Source: Piezodorus guildinii
Lineage: Eukaryota > Arthropoda > Insecta > Hemiptera > Pentatomidae
NCBI GenBank assembly: GCA_023052935.1
Contig: CM041297.1
Coordinates: 2,284,280-2,348,279, forward strand
Length of the DNA: 64,000 nt
Direction of reading: 5' to 3'
In this document: piece after piece, positions 46,750-58,205 of the stretch
How positions within the stretch are numbered: position 1 is the stretch's first letter
How the letters are laid out: every line of letters starts with the position of its first letter
Notes under the pieces: model-generated
What the model was told of the DNA's origin: nothing
Database searches by the model: none
Seen by the model: the letters and a program-made list of their open reading frames with translations, nothing else
Made by a program: the position numbers and the translations under genes

Positions 46750-47290
46750 CGATTTTTGTATATGTTTTCTCTTTAATATGTTCTGTATCTTTACAGTATT
46801 AATGTTTAATTCTATATGTCATGGTATTAGCCTCATATATATGAGGTATAGCCTCACACAATGTTCAAACATACTTAAATTTACTTCAAGATTGGCTTGA
46901 TAAATGGCGTATTAAAATAATCATACAGAAATCAAGTCAAGTAACATTCACGCTTAGGCATTCTGATTGTCCTCCACTAACACTTTATAATTCTCAGTTA
47001 CCCAAACAAATTTTGAAACAGGGTGACTCCCTTTCACCTGACATAGCTTTAGAATATTTCATAGAAAAGGTGATGTGTACCGAGAAAGGCTTAAATATGG
47101 GTGACAAGATTCCGGTTTTGGGATATGCCGATGATTTGGTACTGCTAGGTGAAGACACGAAAACCATACAACTAAATACAAATGTGTTAATAAAAACTGG
47201 TAAAGAAATAGGACTCGAATTAAATACCGATAAGACGAAATATATGATCAGTAGCAGAAACGATGGCGATCTTGGTGATATTGATATATC

Positions 47291-49943
47291 TTTTTTTTTT
47301 TTTAATCATCAATAATAATTCAATAATAATCAATAATATAGTGTACGAATCTCATTCATACAATATTACAATATAAACAAAGGAAGTCAATATTACATAA
47401 ATTAAAATCAAAATAAATAAACTTATACAATAACAAAATTTATAGACAAAATAAATACAAATAAATGAAGTTAACAAATAAATAAACAAAACATGTCACA
47501 TTCATACCTATGTACAATATTTACAATCAGCTCGGGAACCCCAGACGGGGCTTGTCCCCCCACTTGTGGAAGGACAAGCAGAGTCAAAAGGATCCCAGCG
47601 CCTCCCTCTCAGCCGCATCACTGGTGAGAGCCAGCGGAAGCTAAGTGAGGGCGCCACAGCCACAATCACACCGCACATGAGAGGAGAATCTGACCAGTGT
47701 CAGAACTCCAGAATAGATGTTTACAATATAGTCTCGGGGCCACTGCCGTTTCAACCTTCTAGGAGGGTTGTATGGATGAGTGGAGCTGGATAGGGATTGT
47801 GCTAGAGGATTAGGATGATGAATGAGGTTCTGGTGGAATTTGGAAAATTTAGATGGAATCAGGTTTGAAATAAATGGAACATTAAGGTCGTGGTGTAAGG
47901 TATAGTTGGAGACATAATAAGGAGCATTTACTATTGTTCGGAGGACTTTGGATTGAAAGATTGAATGCGTTTGATGTTAGAACGTTTGGCTGTCCCCCAT
48001 AGTTCAAGTCCGTAGGTCCACATTGGTTTCAGTATTGTCTTGTAAAGTAATAATTTGTTGTCAACTGTAAGCTTAGATTTTCTGTTTAGTAGTCTGTATA
48101 ACTGTCCGAATCGTCTGTTGAGTTCTTTTCGTTTAAGTCTTGTATGTGGGTTCCAGGTCAATCTTTTGTCTAGTAGTAAGCCAAGATACCGGACTGTGTC
48201 TGAGGAAGGAAGCGGTATGGAATTGAAATGAACCATTGACAGGATTTGCGTCGAAGGGTGAAGGTGACGTGGGTGCATTTGCTTTCATTAACCTTAATAC
48301 GCCAAGCATTACACCAGTCCTCGATAAGACAAAGGTGTCTTTGCAGGATTAAGGATGCTATTTCAGGATCGGAATTGGATGATAGGATGGCGGTGTCATC
48401 TGCAAATGTTGCCAGAAAGGTGTCAGGATGAATAGGAATATCAGCAGTGTAAAGGATGTAGAGGACGGGTCCCAAGACGCTGCCTTGAGGAACACCGGCC
48501 TCAATGGGATAAAAGTTAGAAAATTCTACACCACAGCGAACTCGGAAGGAGCGGTTTGAGAGATAGGATCGTAGAATGAGGTATAGAGACTGGGGTAAAT
48601 GCATTTTAAGCTTGAAGAGTAATCCGGTGTGCCATACCCGGTCAAAAGCTTGCGCTATGTCCAGAAACGCACCAGAACAATACTCTTTGCATTCAAGGGC
48701 TGAGGAAATATGGTCTACAACTCGGAGTCCTTGTTGAACAGTAGAATGATGAGCACGGAAACCAAACTGATGAGAAGGAAGATTTTGTGATTCAAATATA
48801 GGCAGGATTCGTTTTAGAAGGAGTTTTTCAAAGACTTTTGAGAGGATGGGGAGTAGACTAATAGGTCTGTAGGATGAAGTGTTACTGGAAGGTTTACCTG
48901 GTTTTAGGAATAGAAAGATTGTGGAATGTTTCCATAAGAGAGGAAAATAGGTGGTGCGAAGGATGCAGTTGTAGATGTATGTAAGAAAAATAATGGCTTT
49001 CTGGGGAAGTTGTCGCAGGATCTGGGGGGTAAGGAGATCGTGTCCAGGAGATTTACGAAGGGTCAGTTTTTGAAGAAGATATTTCACCTCAGATGGATTA
49101 ATAGCTTTAGGAGGTAGGGAAAGAGGTATTGGTGACAAAAGGAATTCTTCAACTGTTGTGGTATGATTTCTGTTGGATTCCGGGTGAGGAGTGAATACTT
49201 TGGAGAGGTGTGTGGCGAATTCCTCGGCTTTATCTTCATCAGACGCAGCCCAGGAGTCATCACCACGCCGGAGAGGATGGAAACTTTGTGGTATTTTAGG
49301 ATCTTTTTGGTCACATTCCACAGGGAATTATCTCGAGCTGATAGAGAGGAGAGGTAGGAATTAAAGGACTGAGAACGGAAGGTCGCCAACTCCCGCTTTA
49401 ATTGCCTACAATAAAAGTTATAGGAGCGGCGATCTGTTGGGTGTCGGGTTCTTTGCCATAATGATCTGGCTCGGCGTTTTGCATGGATGAGGTCAGCTAG
49501 GTGTTGAGGTAAATGGTTTTGCTGAGGAGTTCTATTGGAGTGCTTAGGAGAGGAGGCAGTCCAGACAGCTTGCTGAATGGCGGTAGTAAAGGAGTAGACG
49601 GAAACATCAAGGTCATCCGGTGTTTTGAGGGTCACACTGAGGTCAATATTATCGGTAAGGATTTGGCGGAAGAGGTTCCAGTTGACAGGGCCTCGGATAA
49701 ATGAAGGTGGAATGGGTTTCGGAATAGGAGTTAGGGATACTTTAAGGATCAGTGGACTATGGTCAGAGGATAGTTCATCAAGGCGAGTTACGGAATAGTT
49801 GAGGGAGCCTAATCCGCTGTGAATGAAGAAGTCAAGGATGTCAGGATTACGGTTGGGATCGGTTGGCCAGTAGGTAGGGGAATCAGGAGGCAGGAGATTG
49901 ATATGACGGGAGTTGAGTGCAGACAGCAAATTTCGTCCACGAG
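47291..49943 (-). mobile_element. Jockey-A LINE inserted into the RTE-like LINE
   Basis: ATTGATATATC flanks it at 47280-47290 and 49944-49954. The 2,653-bp element runs on the minus strand from a 5' truncation inside the endonuclease domain to a poly(A) (T run 47291-47303). Its 3' UTR (47304-47725) is the source type of the fragments at 8667 and 24735. It is the innermost and so youngest layer. Confidence 0.95.
47725..49929 (-). pseudogene. Endonuclease C-terminus and reverse transcriptase of Jockey-A
   Basis: The first frame (49929 down to about 49200) ends the APE-type endonuclease: PTYWPTDPNRNPDILDFFIH and LDELSSDHSPLIL with the catalytic SDH box. The second frame (49321-48170) holds RT: RKSPGHDLLTPQIL, SYRPISLLPILSKVFEKLLL, HQFGFRAHHSTVQQ, GAFLDIAQAFDRVWH (motif A), EAGVPQGSVLGPVLYILYTA, and FADDTAIL (motif C, F for Y). 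The third frame (48278-47931) holds VRYLGLLLDKRLTWNPH and WTYGLELWGTAKRSN, and a fourth completes the PPRRLKRQWPRD end. Three frameshifts, near 49200, 48230 and 47960, inactivate it. The start of the first frame is not a true N-terminus. Confidence 0.93.
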
Positions 49944-51384
49944 ATTGATATATCAGGGCATACTTTTGAAAAAGTAGAGAAATTCAAGTATTTAGGTTCA
50001 ATGATAACGAGAAAAAATGAAATCCAGGAAGAAATAAAGTCCTAGTTAAAGGTGGGAAATGCGTATTATTATTCAGTTGCTAAGTTACTTATCTCACGGC
50101 TTCTATCTAAAAACTTCAAGGTTAGAATTTATAAAACTATTATTCTTCCAACGGCTCTTTACGGATGTGAAACGTGGCCGCTTACTTTGAAGGATGAACA
50201 ATGGCTTAAGGTTTTCGAAAATAAGATACTGCGTAAAATATTTGGGCCGAAGAGAGATGAGGCCACTGGGGAATTTAGAAGGTTGCACAACGCGGAATTG
50301 CAGAAGTTGTATCCTGTGAATATAATTGAGTTGGAGACTCAAATGGGCGAGTAAAATTGTTGGGCTCGGTGAGGAACGGATTCCGAGAAAGTTGGTATTT
50401 GCTGGTCCGACTGGTAGGCGTCCGAAAGGTAGGCCGAAGCGTCGATGGGAGGATTGCGTTAAGGCTGATCTTGGGGGCTTGGGCTTAAACGGAGAACATT
50501 GGACGAGTCTGTGTAGACGGAATATGGTGGTATCGGCATCGAACCTTCGGGTTCGGTTAGCCTATTATTATTATTATTATTATTACCCAAACAAACAGAA
50601 ACAAAATACTTAGGACTCACAATGGATAGACGCCTGACATGGAAATCACACGTAACTACCTTAAAAAAAAGACTGAATCATCGACTATCAATACTTAGAC
50701 GTCTTCTTCACCATAAAAACAAACTATCACTAAACAACAAAACTATCATATACAACATGTTACTTAAACCTATATCGACGTGCGGTACTCAGGTGTGGGG
50801 CTCATACAAAACATCACACTTGCAGACAATTCAAATCTTTCAATCTAAATTCCTCCGCTTCATCACTCACTGCCCCTTTTACGTAACCAATAAATCATTA
50901 CACAAAGACCTCAACATACCAATCGTAACGGATATCATTAAAAAATATTACAAACATTTTCACGACTCACTCGCTGGACATCCAAACCTACTGGTACAAA
51001 CATTACTGACTGATACACTACCACAAAACTCACCAAGGAGACTGAAACGCCTCTGGAGCAGAGACCTACTTCTTTAGCAGATCTTCCACGCCAAAGAGTG
51101 CCTTCACTGGGAGGTTTCTTCGCTCACGAATTCAGAAGAATCCTGAAGGAGGTTTTTCGTAATGGTCATCAGTGTTCCAATATATGCCTACAGGCATTTG
51201 TATATTACTTGTTGTCAAAGAAATATAAAAAAAAAAAATATGTCATGGTATTAAAATACATGTGTTTAAATACGCTGATGAAGTGCTACTGATTTCCAGA
51301 AAAGAAGAAGAGATCGTGACAATGCTGCAACATCTTAGGTATAGAAGTGCACAACATGGACTGTCTTTGAGGGCATGAAACGAT

Positions 51385-51768
51385 AATCCTAACAACTAAA
51401 CGTTGATATCAGCTAGATAGTTTTAAAATAGCTTAATATGGATTAAAAGTGATTTAATTTAATAACTCAGTTATTTTTGAAGAAAGAGAAAAATATTATT
51501 GGTGTTTTTCAAACAAAAAACATCGAATAATTATAAAAATAAAAGTTTGCTCGTAAATACGCTCATAACTCAGTTATTTTCGAAAATAGAGAAAAATATG
51601 TATAGAGTTTTAGAATCAGTAAAGCGCGATAAACAGAAAAAGAAAAACAAATTATCTAGATCTTTCAGTCACAAATTATAATAAATGCATCGAAAAGATT
51701 AGCAGCTATATAAGCAGTTATACCTAAGTTAGTTATTTGGAAATTATTAACAATTGTGTAATAATTAG
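51385..51768 (+). repeat. Dispersed repeat F, copy 1
   Basis: Matches 62700-63105 over about 390 bp (AACGTTGATATCAGCT, TAGAGTTTTAGAATCAGTAA, AAAAGATTAGCAGCTAT). CATAACTCAGTTATTTT occurs twice within each copy. Non-coding. Confidence 0.8.
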
Positions 51769-51841
51769 CGGGTTACCTGTAGCATGGAGGTTATCATAAC
51801 AGCGTCCTATGACGGGTTCAAACCCGCAGATTTCCATAGGT
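51769..51841 (+). mobile_element. SINE-1 head fragment
   Basis: GGGTTACCTGTAGCATGGAG and GACGGGTTCAAACCCGCAG carry both promoter boxes; the body is missing. Confidence 0.75.
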
Positions 51842-51844
51842 TTT

Positions 51845-52110
51845 TTCGCAAAAGTAAAAACAGATCTTTCTGAAATAAGAGTAGTAGATGAAATGTTATA
51901 TCTAGGACAAGTAATATCTTTTTACGTTATTATTACATTAGTGAACTTAGCGCTGTTTTGCACGGACGCAAATTGAATGAGGTGTCATCAAATCTAAAAA
52001 TATTTTCTAAAAATGTTTAAAGTACGTTGGCCTTATATTGATTTAAAAAAAGCTCATAACTTCACAGGCCAGAAGTTGAATACTATTTTAAATATTGAGT
52101 ATTCAATATG
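51845..52110 (+). mobile_element. LINE-3 fragments
   Basis: 51849-51930 reads KVKTDLSEIRVVDEMLYLGQ, and 52018-52105 reads LKKAHNFTGQKLNTILN, a variant of RT motif A. The order is reversed relative to the protein, so two pieces are joined. Confidence 0.65.
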
Positions 52111-53099
52111 AACTAATTTTTTTTAAATATATCACTTTTCTACGTGTAATAACAATTAATATTGATGTTGTTCGGGCCCGAATGTGTTATATTTTATTAC
52201 TCATTTACATGTTACTTCATTTAAATACTTGTTGTTTTATATTAAACATTTTCATTTTTATTTCATTTTAATAAAGCCACTCTTTTTAAATTATGTACAA
52301 TATCTCATAGTTACACTTTAAGTATTTATTTCGAAGAAAGAAAGCCGGCGGTGTGTTTATATCCAAGAGTCTTAGTTTGTTTACTCCTTCAGCAATACGC
52401 CGGCTTATCTTTCCGTTCAGTTGTTTTTGGACGCTCAATCAGGCAGTATCTACTACGGTCTCCCGTCGTTCTTTAGGGAATATTTGTTTTTAGACGCTCT
52501 ATGCAATCATCCACAGAAGTACCTACGGTCTCCATTCTAATATTCCTTGGGGAATATTTTTTTTTTTCTTGGCTCTCTACGAGTACTCTGCGCACGGACA
52601 TCAGTCGTACATCAGCCGACGGACTGCACGCGTACAGCGACCATCAATTGAACTGAATTTACAATTGAACTCTTAAGTACCCTTTTCTTTTCCTTAATTG
52701 TATTAGTTTTAAGTTTTTAGGTTTTATTAGTTTTACAGCTTTAAAAGGTTTATTTTCATTTTATTTTGTAACTTTATTTTTTCCTGTTGTTTTATAAACA
52801 GATTAAATATTTTGTTTTTAATGTTCCTTAGTTTAGTTTTTATTCATTGTGTTTACCTTTTATTTGTCTGTTGTTTAATTTATTTATTTTATATCTCAAA
52901 TATGACTTCAGGTCAGACAATGCTATCGGGCAGAAATTTTTTTTTTTTTTTTAATTAGTCTTTCCAATTGAAGTCTCTAGCATTGAGACAGATTGGTGGA
53001 CGAAACAGATGTATTAACTAATTTATTTATTAGTTCGCATTACTTTTCACTAATTAAGATTGCTTAATATTTCTATTTTGATTTTTAATGGTATAAAAT
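52111..53099. other. Unassigned, with a GC-richer part at 52330-52680
   Basis: Two similar segments lie at about 52428-52492 and 52493-52562 (TTTTTGGACGCTC, CTACGGTCTCC, GGGAATATTTGTTTTT). No protein match. It could be an LTR leader or an exon, but nothing decides it. Confidence 0.35.
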
Positions 53100-53720
53100 T
53101 TAATAATTTATTTTCAACTTGTAATTTGCAAAAGTAAAAACAGATCTTCCTGAAATAAGTGTAGTAGATGAAATGTAATATCTAGGACAAGTAATATATT
53201 TTAAAGATAGACAGTCTATTGAAATCCAAACTAGGACAGCTATGGCTTGGCGGAAATATTGGAGCTTATAGATGGTTATGGAGAACAATATCAGCCAGCC
53301 TCTAGTAACGTTAGCCTTCAATAGCTGTATGTTGCCTGTCCTATCTCATGGATGTCAAACATGGTCCCTCAACAAGCTTCATGAGAGAAAAATTATAACA
53401 TGCCAAAGAGCAATGGAGAGGAGCATGTTAGGCATAAGGAAAAGCCAAAGGTAAACTAGTGCCAGTGATGCAATCAGATTTGTGAAAAAGATGAAATGGC
53501 ACATGGCTGGCCATCTAATGAGGAAAAATGATGAAAACTGGGCTAAAATACTGACTGAGTGGACCCCATTGGATGAGAAAAGGAACCGAGGCAGGCAAAG
53601 AAGAAGGTGGGTCGACGAAATAAATAAGTCAGGTGGAGTGCTTTAGGGAGGTGATGGTCTAGGGCAGGAAATATTGGAAGGTGGAGATGAGCCAACTCTT
53701 CAACTCAAGTACGGGTAGTT
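53100..53720 (+). mobile_element. LINE-3 RT C-terminal fragment
   Basis: Frames read KVKTDLPEISVVDEM, YLGQVIYFKDRQSIEIQTRT, LPVLSHGCQTWSLNKLHERK, then after stops MKWHMAGHLMRKNDENWAKI and EKRNRGRQRRRWVDEINK. This is the typical post-RT tail of a LINE type distinct from the Jockey and RTE-like copies. Several stops. Confidence 0.8.
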
Positions 53721-53800
53721 AAAGACTTTAAACCTGAAAAGGAAGGTCTATGTACATATATCTATATTTAAAGAAGAAGAAGGAAAAAAATGTATTTTTT

Positions 53801-53832
<32 letters not shown>

Positions 53833-54138
53833 CGCTCGTATAAACAGATATATAATGAGATTGTAAAAGAAGCTGGTTCCGCGAGCTACAGAGGAAGGAC
53901 GCGACCTTGGATGTGGAGCAGTTCGCTACCCCTCTTGACCTTCACCACTGGGCCATCATCTTCCTTCCAGCTCTACAAGAAGTCGATGACCACCTGCTAC
54001 CGGAGTAACCGTATGGTATACAGGACTCTGTAGGTCAGGATCTCATTTTAGTCCTATACAAAAGTGCTTATTGGTTTATTATTACATTTATAATTCATTC
54101 ATATGTTAAAATTAATTGTCAAAAACATATAAGATATA
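53721..54138. other. Unassigned, with an (AT)n tract at 53803-53831
   Basis: No recognised feature besides the microsatellite. Confidence 0.5.
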
Positions 54139-54390
54139 GGGAGCAGCATGGTGTAGTGATTAGCATAACCTTCTATACCCAAGGTTCCAGGTTCAAACCC
54201 TGCATATGGTCATAGGATTTTTCAAAGAGAACTTTATGGTTAAAGGTGGTCCCGAGCCTGTGCGATGTCAGGTACTCGTTAAAGATCCCTATCCTAATTA
54301 AACCTGGATAGGTAAAATTTAGGACTTCCACTGTAGCAGCGTCGGATTAGCCACAGCAGCATAAAGTGACGTTAAATAAAAAAAACAACT
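54139..54390 (+). mobile_element. SINE-1, nearly complete
   Basis: Head AGCAGCATGGTGTAGTGATT and GGTTCCAGGTTCAAACCC, body TGTGCGATGTCAGGTACTCG, tail GTGACGTTAAATAAAAAA. A short internal deletion in the ATGGGAG region. Confidence 0.88.
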
Positions 54391-54899
54391 AAGGAATAAA
54401 CGAACAGACAATTCACTTAATCGCTTAGAAAAGAAATTTCTAAATATTTTTCATTTATAAGAGAAATATAGAAGATAAAAAACAATTTAAAATAAACTAA
54501 AGATAAATTAGCCTATCATGAGGTACGAGATCTCGCCGTATATTTCTTTTCTTGGACTGTGATAGATCTCTTGACCTACAAGAGCTATAATAATGAAAGC
54601 CCGAGACTAGATGTGTAGCAGTATCAAAGACGATATGTCATCCTGTAACATACCTTCAGGGAGAAAGCCCAGCGTGAGGAAATATTGGTCTGTCCTCTAC
54701 ACGCGAGGAGATCTCTCGACGAATTAATCTAATCCTCTGAACTATTTTAATAAGAAATATTTTAATTTGGATTGAATACAAAGAGAAAAAGAAAAAAGAC
54801 CTGAAGGATTACCAGATTAGTTTAGTAGGTCAGTGTAAGGGCCTAAGAATTAAATATAACAACAAACTTGAAAATCTTTTCAGTTGTTTTAGGTTGGTT
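54391..54899. other. Unassigned
   Basis: No recognised feature. Confidence 0.4.
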
Positions 54900-55035
54900 G
54901 TTTTTACGTAATTAGTACACTAGTGAATTTGAATGAGGTGTCAAAATCTAAAAATCTTATCTAAAAATGCTTAAAGTACGTTGGCTTGATTTTAAAAAGG
55001 CTTATGACTTCATAGGGCAGAAGTTATATACTATT
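54900..55035 (+). mobile_element. LINE-3 fragment with RT motif A
   Basis: Reads VRWLDFKKAYDFIGQKLYTI, motif A of non-LTR RT, homologous to 52018-52105. Interrupted by the foldback at 55036. Confidence 0.72.
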
Positions 55036-55104
55036 TTAATTATTAAGGTTGATTTTGGGCTGCATAATTCTTCCATTAATAATCAATTTTTTATTTCATC
55101 AGTA

Positions 55105-55140
55105 TGACGTTTCGGGATATTCTCCCATCTTCAGAAGTCT
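55105..55140 (-). ncRNA. Hammerhead-like motif, left arm
   Basis: Minus strand: CTGAAGA (55128-55134), T, GGGA, loop, TCCC, GAAACGTC. Core and stem II intact; stem I weak. Confidence 0.5.
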
Positions 55141-55470
55141 ACAAAGTATATTAAGCAATTACTATTACATTAAAATATTGACTTCATTTTACTATTTTAC
55201 CTAGCTCAATGTGTGATTAGTGAAAATGTTGGGATTACTGAATATATAACAAGGTAATTTTTATAATATTTATTTATTTATTTAACTAAGTACTATGTAA
55301 CATTGTTAAATGTTTGCTTTTAATGCCTCCTTCTGATTTTAAAATTTGTTATTTAATAGTTTTAAATTTTGTTATCAATTGACACCTAATTTATAAATTT
55401 TTTTAAACCATTCACTTCATTATAGTAATTTTTAATGTAATGGTAATTGCTTAATATACTTTGTAGACTT

Positions 55471-55499
55471 CTGAAGATGGGAGAATATCCCAAAACGTC
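55471..55499 (+). ncRNA. Hammerhead-like motif, right arm
   Basis: Same as the left arm, but GAAA is AAAA, which should abolish activity. Confidence 0.45.
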
Positions 55500-55539
55500 A
55501 TACTGATGAAATAAAAAATTGATTATTAATGGAAGAATT

Positions 55540-56856
55540 GAGACGTTGATTTCCAAAAGGACATTTTTTTCAAATTTGATATTTTCACATATTTGTATTC
55601 TAATGGTTTAGTTTTATCTAAATCCATCATCAAATTTTATCAAAAAATCGTAAAAATCCTTTAGAAAAGTATTTAAAAATTGCATTTCATTCCAAAAGGT
55701 ACTAAATCCGCATTTTATTTCATTCCAAAAGGTACTATATCCATGTTTCGTTCCAAAAGGTACTATATCCTCTGTAACCAGATATAACCTTTCCTTTCAT
55801 TTCCTTCCAAAAGGTACTATATTTCCTACTATACGGCATAAGCACCTAATCCCGTAATATATCACCATTAATTTATTGTTTTCATCATTTTATTCACTTT
55901 TATTGGTTCATTAAGCACGTCTTGAATCACCGCTATTATTTTGATCACTGGTTTTAACCTAATAATCAGTTTTTAGGCCGTTTTAAACAACTTAATTGCG
56001 TCGCTTTGGTTCTCGTAGGTTGTCATTTAAATTAAGTTTTTTTAATAGTATTTCTTCTTGCAGCAATATAAATTTGGTTTAAAATTTTTCAGAAACTCAC
56101 ATTTTAATAGAATAATGGCATTTGATGCAGCAAATAGTTGGAATTAGCATTCCACGAACTTGCTAAATATGTGAAGAAAACCCGTGCCTGATCTAACTTA
56201 GTAGTCGATTTTTTTATGTAAAATAAAAGCTCAAAAGTTATTATTTATCAGTATCTATGGTTAAATATTGTTTACACTTAGTTAATAATACAGTTAAATT
56301 TGCTAAGTTCACACAAATAGTAAATACAAGTTCAATACAAACTTCATAATTACATACTTTCTTATTATAGTGCCATAAATAGATAAATTGTCCTTTGAAT
56401 ATTCACTTTCTTTATGAATAGATAATAAATGTAATTAACCAACAAAGAAAGATATTTCTCAGAGGGAGAATAAGGAAATATACATAACTTAGTAATTAAC
56501 GATATAAAGACGTTAGTTATCGGTAATGTTGTATCAGGAAGGTTATAGTGACTGTTACCAACTTATCTCGCGTTATATTCTTCCAAAAAGTACTATATCC
56601 CTTTTAATTCTTTCCAGAAAGTACTATATCCATGTTTCGTTCCAAAAAGTACTATATCCATATTATACTCTTTCAAATTATCAGAAAAGTGCAATAATTT
56701 GGAAAGATGAGTTGGCAACACGCTTAAAAATCAACTTTTGATTTTAATAAAAAAAGAATCACATAAATTGGTCCAATAATAAATAAATGGCAGATTTTTG
56801 CGTTTCCTGTAAAATTTTCTAAAGTGGATATAGTACCTTTTGGAAATCAACGTCTC
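55540..56856 (+). mobile_element. Family B TIR element, complete, with AATT target duplication
   Basis: Termini GAGACGTTGATTTCCAAAAG and CTTTTGGAAATCAACGTCTC are perfect inverted repeats. AATT flanks it at 55536-55539 and 56857-56860, and removing one copy restores the foldback arm. Both subterminal regions contain several TTCCAAAA(A/G)GTACTATATCC motifs, likely transposase-binding iterons. 1,317 bp, no transposase frame. Superfamily not assigned. Confidence 0.87.
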
Positions 56857-56890
56857 AATTATTCAGCCCAAAATCAACCTTAATAATTAA

Positions 56891-57366
56891 ATGAGCTCTT
56901 CCTTGGTTTAGAATATATTGATATAATACTATTTTAAATATTCAATATTAAATATATAGAAATTTGTAAAATTTAGTGTAAAGTGATGAATAGGGCTTAA
57001 ACGAATTACATATAACAATTTTATATTATTTAATCTAAAGCATATGTTTCCAACAAAAGAGAATACACTTTTTATTTAAATTAATTCAATTTATGTTGAG
57101 GATCTATAGTCGACTGTTGAAATTTACATAAATAATAAACTGTCCATGATTGACATGGCTCAGTAATGCCCTGATAGCTCTCAAGTTTGAGCAGAAACGT
57201 CGAGAAAATTAAATTATTTAAAAAAAAACAAAAAAACGACTAACTCCCGATTATTTCTACCCGCGATTAACTTTAATTAATTTTAACAGCCAAGTAAGAG
57301 TCGTGTGCTCCCCGTGCCAGATTTTTGTAATAAGAATGACATTTATGTTTTTCGAATGTTTTTCAT
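56891..57366. mobile_element. Unassigned sequence containing a Penelope-type repeat (57090-57262)
   Basis: 57090-57262 resembles 14047-14310 (GTCGACTGTT, GACTAACTCCCGATTATT). 57168-57202 reads CTGATA, GCTC, loop, GAGC, A, GAAACGTC, a damaged hammerhead-like core. The rest is unassigned, with the D-end-like TCGTGTGCTCCCCGTGCCAG at 57300. Confidence 0.5.
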
Positions 57367-57367
57367 A

Positions 57368-57408
<41 letters not shown>
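57367..57408. repeat. (AT)n microsatellite
   Basis: About 20 AT units; another tract lies at 57915-57970. Confidence 0.95.
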
Positions 57409-57409
<1 letters not shown>

Positions 57410-57911
57410 TACACACATACATAATACAACTTCAGACCTCTCCCAAGGCCTTATTCGTTTTGAATATTGCGAAGATCTATTATTTTCGCAAAAAACATGA
57501 CTAAATGACTAAGATTCGTGACACTCCATAACCTAGAATTGCAAGTCTTGGTTTAGTTGGCCGTTTTGATTTAAGGAAGGAAATGACGAGGCGAGTCAGT
57601 CAGTGAAATGTCAAGATCTCTGGATCTGTCCACGAGAGGTCACTCAATATACAACAAGATAATAATAATATATCAAGACAACATATAATAATATATTGAA
57701 CTTAGAGATAATAATATATTGTACAAAAGGATATAATAAACTTGATAAATTTCAATGTTATTTCGTGAAAATTTTCAAATCCTTGGTGAAGACCAGTTAT
57801 CAGTTTGCTGTTTTCAAAGTGACCTCAACTCTATGTTTCTGTGTCATCTTCCAAGTTCAGTTTGTTTACATTATTTCATTTCCAAAATTTTACTTTTCAA
57901 CTTATACTTAA

Positions 57912-57951
<40 letters not shown>

Positions 57952-58053
57952 TATATATATATATATATAATTGTTAGATCAGTTCTCGACTGTTGATAAT
58001 TTAAGTTTTCTACTGTTCTTAGGTTTCAGTCAATAAATAAACAATTTTATTTT
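57409..58053. other. Unassigned
   Basis: Short frames at 57303-57949 lack recognisable domains. Confidence 0.4.
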
Positions 58054-58205
58054 TGCAACGTTCTTAATCATGCCTTAACAGTGGAAAAACAAAAAACAGA
58101 ACATTAATATTATTATACAATAATTAATATATGATGTTATTGTTAGAGATATAGAAAATAATACATTGAACAATGAATACTCATACAGTAGGTACATAGA
58201 TTTTT
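58054..58205. repeat. Dispersed repeat E, second copy
   Basis: Near-identical to 1-175 (ATGATGTTATTGTTAGAGAT, CTCATACAGTAGGTACATAG). Confidence 0.75.

Larger units (their letters stand above)
47011..50584 (+). mobile_element. RTE-like LINE inserted into Jockey-C, itself interrupted
   Basis: ACCCAAACAAA flanks it at 47000-47010 and 50585-50595. The own sequence is about 910 bp: 47011-47290 encodes KQGDSLSP, VLGYADDLVLLGED and LELNTDKTKYMISSRN; 49955-50584 encodes FKYLGSMITRKNEIQEEIKS, YKTIILPTALYGCETWPLTL, and GRRPKGRPKRRWEDCVKADL after a frameshift near 50335, then a (TTA)n tail at 50563-50584. A stop at 50042 and the frameshift make it inactive. Confidence 0.92.
46830..51237 (+). mobile_element. 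Jockey-C LINE inserted into LINE-3, itself interrupted
   Basis: ATATGTCATGGTATTA (16 bp) flanks it at 46814-46829 and 51238-51253. The left part 46848-47010 encodes YLNLLQDWLDKWRIKI and QVTFTLRHSDCPP; the right part from 50596 encodes TKYLGLTMDRRLTWKSHVTT, STCGTQVWGSYKTSH, PFYVTNKSLHKDLNI and PRRLKRLWSRDLLL, with the stop at 51075-51077. The frame joins exactly across the RTE-like insertion once one target copy is removed. Poly(A) at 51228-51237. Confidence 0.9.
46750..51376 (+). mobile_element. LINE-3 reverse transcriptase fragment, split by a nest of LINEs
   Basis: The left piece (46750-46829) reads CIFTVLMFNS, like the GC-x-L-S-P-x-L-F-N box, and the right piece (51254-51376) reads GIKIHVFKYADEVLLIS with KEEEIVTMLQHL and GLSL, the RT motif C region (YADD changed to YADE). 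The frame is continuous if 46830-51253 is removed. Everything between is younger insertion. Confidence 0.7.
55036..56890. mobile_element. Foldback element with hammerhead-like motifs, split by a family B element
   Basis: The left arm 55036-55175 (TTAATTATTAAGGTTGATTT, GGGCTG...) is matched inverted by 55430-55539 and, after the B insertion, 56861-56890. The spacer is 55176-55429. TTAA at both extremes could be a target duplication but is also part of the palindrome. Each arm carries one ribozyme-like motif in opposite orientation. Confidence 0.8.

Noticed and set aside
49163..49704. Plus-strand frames within the nested Jockey-A
   Set aside because: Antisense shadows of the endonuclease and RT coding sequence.
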